Shown: positions 11,861 to 20,795 of the stretch, piece by piece
Layout: each line of letters starts with the position of its first letter
Numbering within the stretch: the first letter of the stretch is position 1
Program-made: the position numbers and the translations under genes
The notes under the pieces: model-generated
Told to the model about the DNA's origin: nothing
Database searches by the model: none
The model's input: the letters and a program-made list of their open reading frames with translations, nothing else
Source of the DNA: Pseudomonas oryzae
GTDB lineage: Bacteria; Pseudomonadota; Gammaproteobacteria; Pseudomonadales; Pseudomonadaceae
Assembly (NCBI RefSeq): GCF_900104805.1
Contig: NZ_LT629751.1
Coordinates: 3,205,001-3,269,000 of the forward strand
DNA length: 64,000 nucleotides
Reading direction: 5' to 3'

Positions 11861-12328
11861 ATGTTCGACGTAGGCTTTTCCGAACTGCTGCTGGTGGCCC
11901 TGGTGGCCCTGGTGGTGCTCGGCCCCGAGCGCCTGCCGGGCGCCGCGCGCACCGCAGGGCTGTGGGTCGGCCGCCTGAAGCGCAGCTTCGCCGCGATCAA
12001 GACCGAGGTCGAGCGCGAGATCGGCGCCGACCAGATCCGTCTGCAGCTGCACAACGAGCAGATCCTCGAGCGCGAGCGCCAGCAGCAGGCTGCGGGCCAG
12101 GCTGCAGCGCCTGGCGACGCTAGTGCGCCGGTCTCCGGCGCCACGGCAGCGCCTGCGCTGCCGACCGCCGAGCAGGCCAGTGCGCCCATCGCCGCCAACA
12201 GCCGCCTGAACGCGCTCCCCGCGCAGCAGGGCGCCGCCCACACGCCCGCCAGCGGCGAGGCCTCCCCCACCGCCGCCCAGCCCGCGGGCCAGCCGGCGAC
12301 GCCCACTGAGCCACCGCGCCCGACATGA
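11861..12328 (+). CDS. tatB: Sec-independent translocase subunit TatB
   Basis: Receptor-complex subunit that binds Tat signal peptides with TatC. The 155-residue protein starts [26 protein letters not shown], the TatB N-terminal helix with its conserved Glu. An amphipathic helix and a long Ala/Pro-rich C-terminus follow. The stop overlaps the tatC ATG by 4 bases. Confidence 0.95.
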   Translation: MFDVGFSELLLVALVALVVLGPERLPGAARTAGLWVGRLKRSFAAIKTEVEREIGADQIRLQLHNEQILERERQQQAAGQAAAPGDASAPVSGATAAPALPTAEQASAPIAANSRLNALPAQQGAAHTPASGEASPTAAQPAGQPATPTEPPRPT

Positions 12329-13143
12329 GCCAACCGTCCGCCCATGACGATCAGGAAATGCCCCTGATCGCCCATCTCACCGAGCTGCGCAACCGCATCC
12401 TGCGCTGCGTGGTGACCGTGCTGCTGATCTTCGCCGGGCTGTTCTACTTCGCCCAGGACATCTACGCGCTGGTCGCCGCGCCGCTGCGTGCCTACCTGCC
12501 GGAAGGCGCGACCATGATCGCCACCGGGGTGGCCTCGCCGTTCCTCACCCCGTTCAAGCTGACCCTGGTGGTGTCGCTGTTCCTCGCCATCCCGGTGATC
12601 CTCCAGCAGATCTGGGGCTTCATCGCCCCCGGCCTGTACCAGCACGAGAAGCGCATCGCCGTACCGCTGCTGGTCTCCAGCATCCTGCTGTTCTACGCCG
12701 GCATGGCCTTCGCCTACTTCGTGGTGTTCCCGATCATGTTCGGCTTCTTCGCCAGCGTGACGCCGGAAGGCGTGGCGATGATGACCGACATCGGCCAGTA
12801 CCTCGACTTCGTCCTCACCCTGTTCTTCGCCTTCGGCGTGGCCTTCGAGATCCCGGTGGCGACCTTCCTGGTGATCTGGATCGGCCTGATCGACGTCGCC
12901 ACCCTGCGCCGCAGCCGCCCCTACGTGATCGTCGGCTGCTTCGTGGTCGGCATGTTCCTCACCCCGCCGGACGTGTTCTCGCAGACCCTGCTGGCGGTGC
13001 CGATGTGGCTGCTGTTCGAGTCCGGAGTGTTCTTCGGCGCCATGGTGCGCAAGCCGCAGGCCGAGGACAGCGCAGCGCCCGCCGAGGCCGGCACCGCCCT
13101 CGCCACCCGCGACGACGACCAGCCGCCGGCGCCACAGCCGTGA
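12325..13143 (+). CDS. tatC: Sec-independent translocase subunit TatC
   Basis: Six-helix inner-membrane protein that recognises the twin-arginine signal. The product is 272 residues. The N-terminal [16 protein letters not shown] and the segment [20 protein letters not shown] are family hallmarks. The C-terminal tail is extended, acidic and Ala-rich, which is common in Pseudomonas. The stop overlaps the GTG start of rsmE, so tatABC-rsmE is probably one transcript. Confidence 0.96.
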   Translation: MSQPSAHDDQEMPLIAHLTELRNRILRCVVTVLLIFAGLFYFAQDIYALVAAPLRAYLPEGATMIATGVASPFLTPFKLTLVVSLFLAIPVILQQIWGFIAPGLYQHEKRIAVPLLVSSILLFYAGMAFAYFVVFPIMFGFFASVTPEGVAMMTDIGQYLDFVLTLFFAFGVAFEIPVATFLVIWIGLIDVATLRRSRPYVIVGCFVVGMFLTPPDVFSQTLLAVPMWLLFESGVFFGAMVRKPQAEDSAAPAEAGTALATRDDDQPPAPQP

Positions 13144-13850
13144 ACCTGCTGCTGCTGGAGGACGGCGACTTCGTCGCCGAAGGCCGCGCGCTGCTGCGCG
13201 GTCGGCGCCTGGCGCACCTGCACGAGGTGCACCGGGCGGAGAGCGGCGATGTCCTGCGCGTCGGCCGCCTCGGCGGTGCGATGGGCGCGGGGCGCATCCT
13301 GCGCCTCGACGCCGAGGCGGCGGAAATCGCCGTGGAAACCCTCGAGCAGAACCCGCCGGCCAAGCTGCCGGTCACCCTGCTGCTCGCCCTGCCGCGACCG
13401 AAGATGCTCAAGCGCGTGCTGCAGACCGTGGCCAGCATGGGCGTGCCGCGCCTGGTGCTGCTCAACAGCTACCGGGTGGAAAAGAGCTTCTGGCAGACCC
13501 CCTTCCTCAGCCCCGAGGCGATCCGCGAACAGCTGATCCTCGGCCTCGAGCAGGCGCGCGACACCGTGCTGCCGGAAGTCGTCATCGAGAAGCGCTTCAA
13601 ACCGTTCGTCGAGGACCGCCTGCCACAACTGGCCGCCGGCACGCTCGGCCTGGTCGGCCATCCCGGCGACCACCCGGACTGTCCGCGCCTGGTGGATGCG
13701 CCGGTGACCCTGGCCATCGGCCCGGAGGGCGGCTGGATCCCCTACGAGGTGGAGAAGCTGCAGGAAGCGGGGCTGCAGGCGGTGCAGCTCGGCGAGCGCA
13801 TCCTGCGCGTGGAAACCGCCGTGCCCGTGCTGCTCGCCCGGCTGTTCTGA
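13140..13850 (+). CDS. rsmE: 16S rRNA m3U1498 methyltransferase RsmE
   Basis: SPOUT-class methyltransferase that modifies U1498 of 16S rRNA. The 236-residue protein starts at GTG 13140 ([12 protein letters not shown]), overlapping the tatC stop. The C-terminal knot motifs are clear: [15 protein letters not shown] and [15 protein letters not shown] hairpin terminator follows. Confidence 0.93.
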   Translation: MNLLLLEDGDFVAEGRALLRGRRLAHLHEVHRAESGDVLRVGRLGGAMGAGRILRLDAEAAEIAVETLEQNPPAKLPVTLLLALPRPKMLKRVLQTVASMGVPRLVLLNSYRVEKSFWQTPFLSPEAIREQLILGLEQARDTVLPEVVIEKRFKPFVEDRLPQLAAGTLGLVGHPGDHPDCPRLVDAPVTLAIGPEGGWIPYEVEKLQEAGLQAVQLGERILRVETAVPVLLARLF

Positions 13851-13870
13851 GCCCGCGGGCGGCAAACGCG

Positions 13871-13892
13871 CCCGGCGGCTTCCGCCGCCGGG
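13871..13892. terminator. Hairpin between convergent rsmE and the MFS gene
   Basis: CCCGGCGGC (13871-13879) pairs perfectly with GCCGCCGGG (13884-13892) around a TTCC tetraloop. The nine GC-rich pairs lie midway between two converging genes, which suits a bidirectional terminator. No strong T-run is seen. Confidence 0.65.
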
Positions 13893-13919
13893 TCAGCTGC
13901 TTCGGCCTTCCCCAACCGC

Positions 13920-15119
13920 TCAGCAGGCCGCGGCAAGCACCGCCTGCGCCTGCCGGTCGCGCCGCTCGACCGCCTTGAGCAGCAGCAGCAGCGCCGTACC
14001 GAGCACCATCAGCGCGGCGGCGAGGTACAGCCCGCCGGCATAGCTGCCCAGGCTGGCCGCCAGCCAGCCGGTCACCGCCGGGCCGATGATCTGCGCCGCG
14101 CCGTAGGACAGGGTCATCTTGCCCATCATCTTCGCCGGCCGGCTCGGGTAGTAGCGCCCGGCCATGGTCAGCACCAGGCTGACCATGCCGACGAAGGTGC
14201 CGCCGAACAGCAGCGCCCCGGCCAGCGCACCCCACGGCCCGCCGGACAGCGGCAGCAGGATGCCCACCACCTGCAGCACCGCCGAAAGGATCAGCGCGTT
14301 GAGTTCGCCGGTACGGCGGGCGATCAGGTCCCAGACGATGCACGCCGGCGCCGAGGCCACGCCGATGGCCAGGAAGCTCCAGCCACCGAGGCCGTCCAGC
14401 CCGGGCAACTGGTCGACGATGGCGACGATGAAGGTGGCGCTGACCACGTAGCCGATCCCGGCGCAGAAGTAGGCGGCCATGAACACGCGCAGGAACAGCC
14501 GGCTCGGCGGATTGTCGGGCATCGGCTGGCCGCTGCTGGTCAGCGGGCTGGGATCGGGCCTGGGCAGCCAGGCCAGCGCGGGCACCAGCAGCAGGCCGCC
14601 CAGCGCGCCGAGGACCAGCCACTGGCCGCGCCAGTCCAGCCACTGGTCCAGCAGCGCCACCGCCACGGAGCAGCCGACGATGCCGAGGCCGACGCCGGAG
14701 AAGTGGATGCCCAGTTCGCTGCGCAGGTTGTTGCGGATCAGCCAGTTGAGGATCAGCCCGGTGCCCAGCAGCATGCTGGCCGCCGTGCTCAGGCCGGCGA
14801 CGAAGCGCGCCACGGCCCACAGGACGAAGTCGGTGGTCAGCCCCATCGCCAGGGTACTGAGCACCGCCAGCAGCATGCCGACACGGTACAGGCGATCCTT
14901 GAGCACCAGGTCGCTGATCAGCGAGGCGAGCAGGGCGCCGGCCAGATAGCCGGCGTAGTTGAACGCGGCCAGCCAGCCGCCCTCGGCCAGGCCGAGACCG
15001 GCCTCGGCCTGCATCAGCGGCAGCAGCGGGGTGTAGGCGAAGCGGGCGATGCCCATGGCGAGGAGCAGGCTGAAGATGCCCGCGCCGAGCACCTTCATGC
15101 GTTGTCCCTGAGAGGTCAT
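13920..15119 (-). CDS. MFS transporter, YbfB/YjiJ-like family
   Basis: A 399-residue twelve-helix major facilitator protein. The N-terminal ARFAYTPLLPLMQAEAGL, WLAAFNYAGYLAGAL and the following helices match the YbfB/YjiJ group, whose substrates are largely unknown. No substrate can be assigned. ATG 15119 is taken; MKVLG a few codons in is an alternative. It is transcribed toward rsmE and away from an unremarkable gap that precedes dtd. Confidence 0.85.
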   Translation of the reverse strand: MTSQGQRMKVLGAGIFSLLLAMGIARFAYTPLLPLMQAEAGLGLAEGGWLAAFNYAGYLAGALLASLISDLVLKDRLYRVGMLLAVLSTLAMGLTTDFVLWAVARFVAGLSTAASMLLGTGLILNWLIRNNLRSELGIHFSGVGLGIVGCSVAVALLDQWLDWRGQWLVLGALGGLLLVPALAWLPRPDPSPLTSSGQPMPDNPPSRLFLRVFMAAYFCAGIGYVVSATFIVAIVDQLPGLDGLGGWSFLAIGVASAPACIVWDLIARRTGELNALILSAVLQVVGILLPLSGGPWGALAGALLFGGTFVGMVSLVLTMAGRYYPSRPAKMMGKMTLSYGAAQIIGPAVTGWLAASLGSYAGGLYLAAALMVLGTALLLLLKAVERRDRQAQAVLAAAC

Positions 15120-15210
15120 GGGCTGGCTTCCTGCGCAGTGGTGGAAGCCACACCATAGAGGGCGCTGCCCGTCGCCTCAAGCGATTCCTGCGACAACCCG
15201 CCGCAGAAGG

Positions 15211-15648
15211 TCACACCTCGAGCAGGAAGGTCACCGGTCCGTCGTTGACCAGGTGCACCTGCATCTCGGCGCCGAAGCGCCCGCTGGCCACCTGCGGATG
15301 CTGCTCGCGGGCGCGCGCCAGCAGGTAGTCGAACAGCGCCGCGCCCTGCGCCGGCGGGGCGGCGCTGGAGAAGCTCGGGCGCATGCCGCTGCGGGTATCG
15401 GCGGCCAGGGTGAACTGCGAGACCAACAGCAGTCCGCCACCGACATCCTTGAGCGACAGGTTCATCTTGCCGGCCGCATCACTGAACACTCGGTAGTTGA
15501 GCAGCTTGTGCAGCAGCTTGTCGGCGCTGGCCTCGCTGTCCTGCGGCTCGACGCCGACCAGCACCAGCAGTCCGCCATCGATGGCGCCGACCACCTCGCC
15601 GGCCACCTCGACGCGGGCGCCGCGCACCCGTTGCAACAGCGCCTTCAT
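15211..15648 (-). CDS. dtd: D-aminoacyl-tRNA deacylase
   Basis: Removes D-amino acids (and glycine mischarged on tRNA-Ala) from tRNA. The 145-residue product begins [15 protein letters not shown]. It contains the two active-site motifs SQFTLAADT and NDGPVT; the latter is the cross-subunit Gly-cisPro element. The ATG overlaps the pip stop as ATGA, so the two are translationally coupled. Confidence 0.96.
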   Translation of the reverse strand: MKALLQRVRGARVEVAGEVVGAIDGGLLVLVGVEPQDSEASADKLLHKLLNYRVFSDAAGKMNLSLKDVGGGLLLVSQFTLAADTRSGMRPSFSSAAPPAQGAALFDYLLARAREQHPQVASGRFGAEMQVHLVNDGPVTFLLEV

Positions 15649-16616
15649 GCCTCGCCGTCCGGCAGGTCGAGCAGGCGCTTGGCCACCTGGCCGGTGGCGC
15701 GCACCAGCGCGTCGGTGATGCCCAGCTCGCCGGCGGCGTGGCCGGCGTCGCGGATGATCGACAGCTCGCTGTTCGGCCAGGCCTGGTGCAGCGCCCAGGC
15801 GTTGTCCAGCGGGCAGACCACGTCGTAGCGGCCGTGCACGATCACCCCGGGGATGTGGGCGATCTTGTGCATGTCACGCAGCAGCTGGTTGTCTTCGAGG
15901 AAGGCGTTGTTGATGAAGTAGTGGCACTCGATGCGGGCGATCGACAGCGCGCGCTGCGGCTCGGAGAAGCGCTCGATCACCTGGCCGTTGGGCCGCAGGG
16001 TGGCGGTGCGCCCTTCCCAGATCGACCAGGACTTGGCCGCGTGCATCTGCGCGATCTGGTCGCTGCCGGTGAGGCGGCGGTAGAAGGCGGCGACCAGGTC
16101 GTGGCGCTCCTCGGCCGGGATCGGCGCCAGGTAGTCCTCCCAGTAGTCGGGGAACAGGCGGCTGGCGCCTTCCTGGTAGAACCACTGGATCTCCTGCGGA
16201 CGACACAGGAAGATGCCGCGCAGGATCAGCGCGTGCACCCGTTCCGGATAGGTCTGCGCGTAGGCCAGCGACAGGGTCGAGCCCCAGGAGCCGCCGAACA
16301 GCACCCACTTGTCGATGCCGAGGTGCTCGCGGATGCGCTCCATGTCCGCCACCAGGTCCCAGGTAGTGTTGCACTCCAGGCTGGCGTGCGGGGTCGAACG
16401 GCCGCAGCCGCGCTGGTCGAAGGTGACGATGCGGTACACGGTGGGATCGAACCAGCGCCGGCTCGCCGCGTCGCAGCCGGCCCCCGGGCCGCCGTGGACG
16501 AACAGCACCGGCAGGCCGTCCGGCGTGCCGCTCTCGTCGACGTACAGCTCGTGCGGATGATCCACCGCCAGCTGATGGCGCGCGTAGGGTTTGATCTCCG
16601 GATACAGGGTCAGCAT
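15645..16616 (-). CDS. pip: Proline iminopeptidase
   Basis: Alpha/beta-hydrolase (peptidase S33) that releases N-terminal proline from peptides. The protein is 323 residues from ATG 16616, with GGAGG eight bases upstream. Visible features are the oxyanion motif [12 protein letters not shown], the nucleophile elbow [13 protein letters not shown], and a C-terminal [12 protein letters not shown] and DAGHAAGE supplying Asp and His. An upstream in-frame ATG lacks a ribosome site. Confidence 0.95.
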   Translation of the reverse strand: MLTLYPEIKPYARHQLAVDHPHELYVDESGTPDGLPVLFVHGGPGAGCDAASRRWFDPTVYRIVTFDQRGCGRSTPHASLECNTTWDLVADMERIREHLGIDKWVLFGGSWGSTLSLAYAQTYPERVHALILRGIFLCRPQEIQWFYQEGASRLFPDYWEDYLAPIPAEERHDLVAAFYRRLTGSDQIAQMHAAKSWSIWEGRTATLRPNGQVIERFSEPQRALSIARIECHYFINNAFLEDNQLLRDMHKIAHIPGVIVHGRYDVVCPLDNAWALHQAWPNSELSIIRDAGHAAGELGITDALVRATGQVAKRLLDLPDGEA

Positions 16617-16779
16617 GCAGGGCCTCCGAGGCTGGCGCAGGACCGTCGGTCCTGCCGGGATGAACGGCATCATAGCGAGGATTGGCGCCGCGCGGCATGC
16701 CCGGGATCAGCGCCGCTTGCAGGCCGCCGGCCAGCGCCTAAGGTGAAAGCCAGAGACCGGCGAGCGAAGGAAGCGGCCC

Positions 16780-19476
16780 GTGCGCATCACCCAGCTCAGC
16801 CCGCGCGAGGCGCTGGCCAGCCTGCACAGCAGCGCCGGCGGCCTCGGCTCGGCCGAGGCGCGCAAGCGTCAGGACGAGTATGGCCCCAACCGCATCGAAC
16901 ACATCCGCGGCGCGCCGCTGTGGCGGCAGTTCGCCGGCGAGTTCGTGCACTTCTTCGCCCTGATCCTCTGGCTGGCGGCGGCGCTGGCGTTCTTCGCCGA
17001 GTCGCGCGAACCCGGCGAGGGCATGGCCACCCTCGGCTGGGCGATTCTCGGCGTGATCGCCATCAACGGCAGCTTCTCCTTCTGGCAGGCCTACCGCGCC
17101 GAGCGGGCGATCGCCGCGCTGGGCCGCCTGCTGCCGCAGCAGGTCACCGTGCTGCGCGACGGCCGCGCCAACCGGCTGCACGCCGAACAGCTGGTACCCG
17201 GCGACGTGGTGCTGGTCCAGGAGGGCGACAGCGTGCCGGCCGACTGCCGCCTGCTGGAGGCCGACGGCCTGCGCCTGAGCCTGGCCACCCTGACCGGCGA
17301 ATCGCTGCCGCAGAGCCGCACGGCCGAGGCCAGCGGCAGCAGCGACCCGCTCGGCGCCACCAACCTGCTGCTGGCCGGCACCGCGGTGGTCGCCGGCCAC
17401 GGCCGCGCGCTGGTGTTCGCCACCGGCATGCGCACCGAGTTCGGCAAGATCGCCCGCCTGACCCAGACCGGCGGCGAGGGCCGCTCACCGCTGCAGGAGG
17501 AGATCGTCCGCCTGTCGCGCCTGCTCGCCAGCATCGCCCTGGGCATCGGCGTGCTGTTCTTCCTGATCGGCCAGGCGCTCGGCCTGCCTTTCTGGAGCAA
17601 CCTGATCTTCGCCATCGGCATCATCGTCGCCAACGTCCCCGAAGGCCTGCTGCCCACCGTGACCCTGGCGCTGGCCATGGCCACCCAGCGCATGGCGCGC
17701 AACAACGCGCTGATCCGCCACCTGCCGGCGGTCGAGACCCTCGGCGCGGCCACGGTGATCTGCACCGACAAGACCGGCACCCTGACGCTGAACCGCATGA
17801 GCGTGCGCCAGCTGTACGTCGGCGACGGCCTGCTCGAGCTGCCGCTGGACGCCGCGCAGCGCCAGCGCTGCCGGCCGCTGCTGGCGGTGGCGCGGCATTG
17901 CCACGACCTGCGCGAGGTCAGCGAGGCCGGCCGCCAGCAGGTGCTCGGCGACCCCATGGAAGTGGCGCTGGTGGAAATGGCCCGCGACGCCGGCGAGGAC
18001 GCCGGGCATGCCAGCCGGGTCCACGAGCTGCCCTTCGACGCGGCGCGCAAGCGCATGTCCACGGTGCACGACCTGGCCGAGGGCCGCCGGCTGTTCTGCA
18101 AGGGCGCCCCCGAGGTGGTGCTGGAGCTGTGCAACCGCATGCTCGAAGCCGGCAGCGTGCGCGAGCTGGACCCGGCGCGGCGCGCGCGCCTGCGCGCGGC
18201 CCAGGAGGGCATGGCCGGTCGCGGCCTGCGCGTGCTGGCGCTGGCCTGGCGCGAGCTGGCCGGCGAACCGCTCGGCGCCGAGCTGGAGAGCGGGCTGATC
18301 CTCGCCGGCCTGGTCGGCATCGAGGACCCGCCGCGCGCCGAGGTGCCGCAGGCGATCCGCCGCTGCCGCGAGGCCGGCATCCAGGTGATCATGCTCACCG
18401 GCGACCACCCGGTGACCGCCACCGCCATCGCCCGCGAGATCGGCCTGGTCGACGCCGCGCCGCCACGGGTGCTCACCGGCGGCGAACTGGCGCACCTGTC
18501 CGACAGCCAGCTGCAGTTCGCCCTCGACGCGCCGCAGATCCTCTTCGCCCGGGTCAGCGCCGACCAGAAGCTGCGCGTGGTCGAGGCGCTGCAGCGCAAG
18601 GGCGCGGTGGTCGCCGCCACCGGCGACGGGGTCAACGACGCGCCGGCGCTCAGGCGCGCCGACATCGGCATCGCCATGGGCGTGAGCGGCACCGACGTGG
18701 CGCGCGAGGCGGCGGACATGGTGCTGCTCGACGACAACTTCGCCAGCATCGTCCGCGCCGTCGAGGAAGGCCGCGCGGTGTACGCCAACCTGCGCAAGTT
18801 CCTCACCTACATCCTCAGCTCCAACATTCCCGAGCTGGTGCCCTACCTGGCCTTCGTCCTGCTGCGCATCCCGCTGCCGCTGACCATCATCCAGATCCTC
18901 GCCGTCGACCTCGGCACCGACATGCTGCCGGCGCTGGCCCTCGGCGCCGAGCGCGCCGACCCGCAGGTGATGCAGCGCCCGCCGCGGCCGCGCAGCGAGC
19001 GCCTGCTGTCCTGGCCGCTGCTGGCGCGCGCCTACCTGTTCCTCGGCCCGCTGGAGGCGCTGGCCGGGATGAGCCTGTTCTTCCTGGTCCTCGACTGGGG
19101 CGGCTGGCAGTACGGCAGCCCGCTGGCACGCCTCGACCCGCTGTACCTGCAGGCCACCGGCGCCTGCCTGGCCGCCATCGTGGTGATGCAGGTGGCCAAC
19201 GTGCTGGTCTGCCGCAGCCCCACCGAGTCGATCCGCAACACGGGCATGGGCGGCAATCCGTTGGGCGGCAATCCGCTGCTGCTTGCCGGCATCGCCTTCG
19301 AACTGGCGCTGATCGCGGCGATTGTCTACACGCCCTGGGGCCAGGCGCTGTTCGGCACCGCCGCCCTGCCCGCCGCGGCCTGGCTGGCCATGCTGCCGTT
19401 CGCCGGGCTCCTGCTGCTGCTCGAGGAGCTGCGCAAGGCCTGGGTGCGGCGGCGCCAGGGGCCGCCACGGCAGTAG
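16780..19476 (+). CDS. P2-type cation-transporting ATPase (Na+/K+-ATPase-like membrane core)
   Basis: An 898-residue P-type ATPase. It has the TLTGES actuator loop, the phosphorylation motif CTDKTGTLT with Asp near residue 329, VIMLTGDHPVTA, and the hinge GDGVNDAP. About ten membrane helices are present. Helix 4 reads VANVPEGLLPTVTLAL; PEGLL is typical of the P2C (Na,K/H,K) group, whereas bacterial Ca2+ pumps of P2A type usually have PEGLP. The transported ion cannot be fixed from sequence. It starts at GTG 16780. A small DUF2238 gene follows. Confidence 0.88.
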   Translation: MRITQLSPREALASLHSSAGGLGSAEARKRQDEYGPNRIEHIRGAPLWRQFAGEFVHFFALILWLAAALAFFAESREPGEGMATLGWAILGVIAINGSFSFWQAYRAERAIAALGRLLPQQVTVLRDGRANRLHAEQLVPGDVVLVQEGDSVPADCRLLEADGLRLSLATLTGESLPQSRTAEASGSSDPLGATNLLLAGTAVVAGHGRALVFATGMRTEFGKIARLTQTGGEGRSPLQEEIVRLSRLLASIALGIGVLFFLIGQALGLPFWSNLIFAIGIIVANVPEGLLPTVTLALAMATQRMARNNALIRHLPAVETLGAATVICTDKTGTLTLNRMSVRQLYVGDGLLELPLDAAQRQRCRPLLAVARHCHDLREVSEAGRQQVLGDPMEVALVEMARDAGEDAGHASRVHELPFDAARKRMSTVHDLAEGRRLFCKGAPEVVLELCNRMLEAGSVRELDPARRARLRAAQEGMAGRGLRVLALAWRELAGEPLGAELESGLILAGLVGIEDPPRAEVPQAIRRCREAGIQVIMLTGDHPVTATAIAREIGLVDAAPPRVLTGGELAHLSDSQLQFALDAPQILFARVSADQKLRVVEALQRKGAVVAATGDGVNDAPALRRADIGIAMGVSGTDVAREAADMVLLDDNFASIVRAVEEGRAVYANLRKFLTYILSSNIPELVPYLAFVLLRIPLPLTIIQILAVDLGTDMLPALALGAERADPQVMQRPPRPRSERLLSWPLLARAYLFLGPLEALAGMSLFFLVLDWGGWQYGSPLARLDPLYLQATGACLAAIVVMQVANVLVCRSPTESIRNTGMGGNPLGGNPLLLAGIAFELALIAAIVYTPWGQALFGTAALPAAAWLAMLPFAGLLLLLEELRKAWVRRRQGPPRQ

Positions 19477-19524
19477 CCGAACGGCGGCTACACTGCAGGT
19501 GTCCGGCCAGGGAAGAACGTCCGC

Positions 19525-20121
19525 ATGACTCCGCAAACCCAGCTGCGCCTGATCGTCATCCTGCTCCTGCTGGTCTGGCTGTGGGCGGCGATCGCCCCGC
19601 TGAGCCGCTCGGACTGGCTGCTGGAGAACCTGCTGGTGCTGTTCTACGCCGCCCTGCTGGCCGCCACCTACCGGCGCTTCGCCTTCTCGCTGGCCGCCTA
19701 CTGGCTGTTCGCCCTGTTCATGGCCCTGCACCTGTACGGCTCGCACTACACCTACGCGGAAACCCCGCTGGGTTTCTGGGCCCGCGATGCCCTCGGCCTC
19801 GAGCGCAACCACTACGACCGCCTGGTGCACTTCGCCTTCGGCCTGCTGCTGGCCTGCCCGCTGCGCGAGCTGCTGCAGCGCCGCGCCGGCCTGGCCGGGC
19901 GCTGGCTCGACTGGCTGGCGCTGAGCGTGGTGATGGCGATGAGCGCCTTCTACGAGCAACTGGAGATGCTCACCGCGCTGCTGGTCAGCCCGGAGCTGGG
20001 CTCGGCGTTCCTCGGCACCCAGGGCGACGAGTGGGACGCACAGAAGGACGCCGGCCTGGCGATGCTCGGCGCCATCCTCGCCCTCGGCCTGCGGCCACGG
20101 CTGGCGCGCCTGGCGCGCTGA
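19525..20121 (+). CDS. DUF2238 inner-membrane protein (YjdF-like)
   Basis: A 198-residue protein with about six hydrophobic helices. DUF2238 signatures include HLYGSHYTYAETPLG, RNHYDRLVHFAFGLLLACP, SAFYEQLEML and GTQGDEWDAQKDAGLAMLGA. The conserved polar residues inside membrane segments suggest an enzymatic or binding role, but none is established. A possible -10 (TACACT, 19489-19494) lies in the 48-base gap after the ATPase gene, so it may have its own promoter. Confidence 0.85.
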   Translation: MTPQTQLRLIVILLLLVWLWAAIAPLSRSDWLLENLLVLFYAALLAATYRRFAFSLAAYWLFALFMALHLYGSHYTYAETPLGFWARDALGLERNHYDRLVHFAFGLLLACPLRELLQRRAGLAGRWLDWLALSVVMAMSAFYEQLEMLTALLVSPELGSAFLGTQGDEWDAQKDAGLAMLGAILALGLRPRLARLAR

Positions 20122-20130
20122 GCCAGGCCC

Positions 20131-20604
20131 TCACTCCAGCGGCAGCTCGGTGGTGCGCTTCACCTCACTCATGGTGATGTGCGAGTGCGCCTCCTGCACC
20201 AACGGGTTCTGCAGCAGGTGGTCGCGCAGGAAGCGCTCGTAGCCGGCGATGTCGCGGGCCACCACCTTGAGCAGGTAGTCGTACTGACCGGCCATCGAAT
20301 AGCACTCCAGCACCTCGGGATAGCCGACCACGTCCGCCTCGAAGGCCTCGAGGTTGCGCCGGCCGTGCGTCGACAGCTTGATGTCGACGAACACCGTCAT
20401 GCCCAGGCCGAGCTTGCGCGGGTCGAGCAGGGCGACCTTGCGCTCGATCACCCCCTCTTCCTGCAGGCGATTGATCCGCCGCCAGCACGGCGACTGCGAC
20501 AGCTCGACCTTCTCGGCGATTTCCGCCGCCGACAGGTCGGCGTCGTGCTGCAGCAGGCGCAGGATGCGCCGGTCGAGGGGGCTCAGCGGACTGTGCATGA
20601 TCAT
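20131..20604 (-). CDS. Lrp/AsnC-family transcriptional regulator
   Basis: A 157-residue regulator with an N-terminal winged helix-turn-helix (LSAAEIAEKVELSQSPCWRRINRLQEEGVI). The C-terminal RAM ligand-binding domain includes LECYSMAGQYDYLLKVVARD. It starts at ATG 20604 with GGGA upstream; a second ATG lies two codons in. It is divergent from the indolepyruvate oxidoreductase gene, and by family habit it probably controls that gene in response to an amino acid. Confidence 0.92.
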   Translation of the reverse strand: MIMHSPLSPLDRRILRLLQHDADLSAAEIAEKVELSQSPCWRRINRLQEEGVIERKVALLDPRKLGLGMTVFVDIKLSTHGRRNLEAFEADVVGYPEVLECYSMAGQYDYLLKVVARDIAGYERFLRDHLLQNPLVQEAHSHITMSEVKRTTELPLE

Positions 20605-20795
20605 TTCCCGTTTGGAGTTGTTATGGAAAGAGTCATGCACAACATAGCCATTGCAGACGAAAAATAGAAAGAAAAAGCCCGCTGCCCTGCCCCATATTCT
20701 TGTCCACACCGTCTGCCGCGGCGATCCCGCGGACAGGCCGACCGCGGCGCCCACCGGTGCCGCTTCGCTCGCCATAAGAATAAAAGGAGCGCCCC
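20605..20795. promoter_or_regulatory. Divergent control region, Lrp-type regulator / oxidoreductase
   Basis: The 191-base gap has an AT-rich half (about 20605-20690, including GACGAAAAATAGAAAG) that stands out against the GC-rich surroundings. This is the usual character of Lrp/AsnC binding regions. AGGAG before 20796 is the oxidoreductase ribosome site. No precise operator can be drawn. Confidence 0.45.

Noticed and set aside
15738-20177. A 1479-codon plus-strand frame spanning pip, the P-type ATPase and DUF2238 gene
   Set aside because: It runs antisense to pip and out of frame with the ATPase. The translation is Arg/Pro/Ala-rich with no domains.
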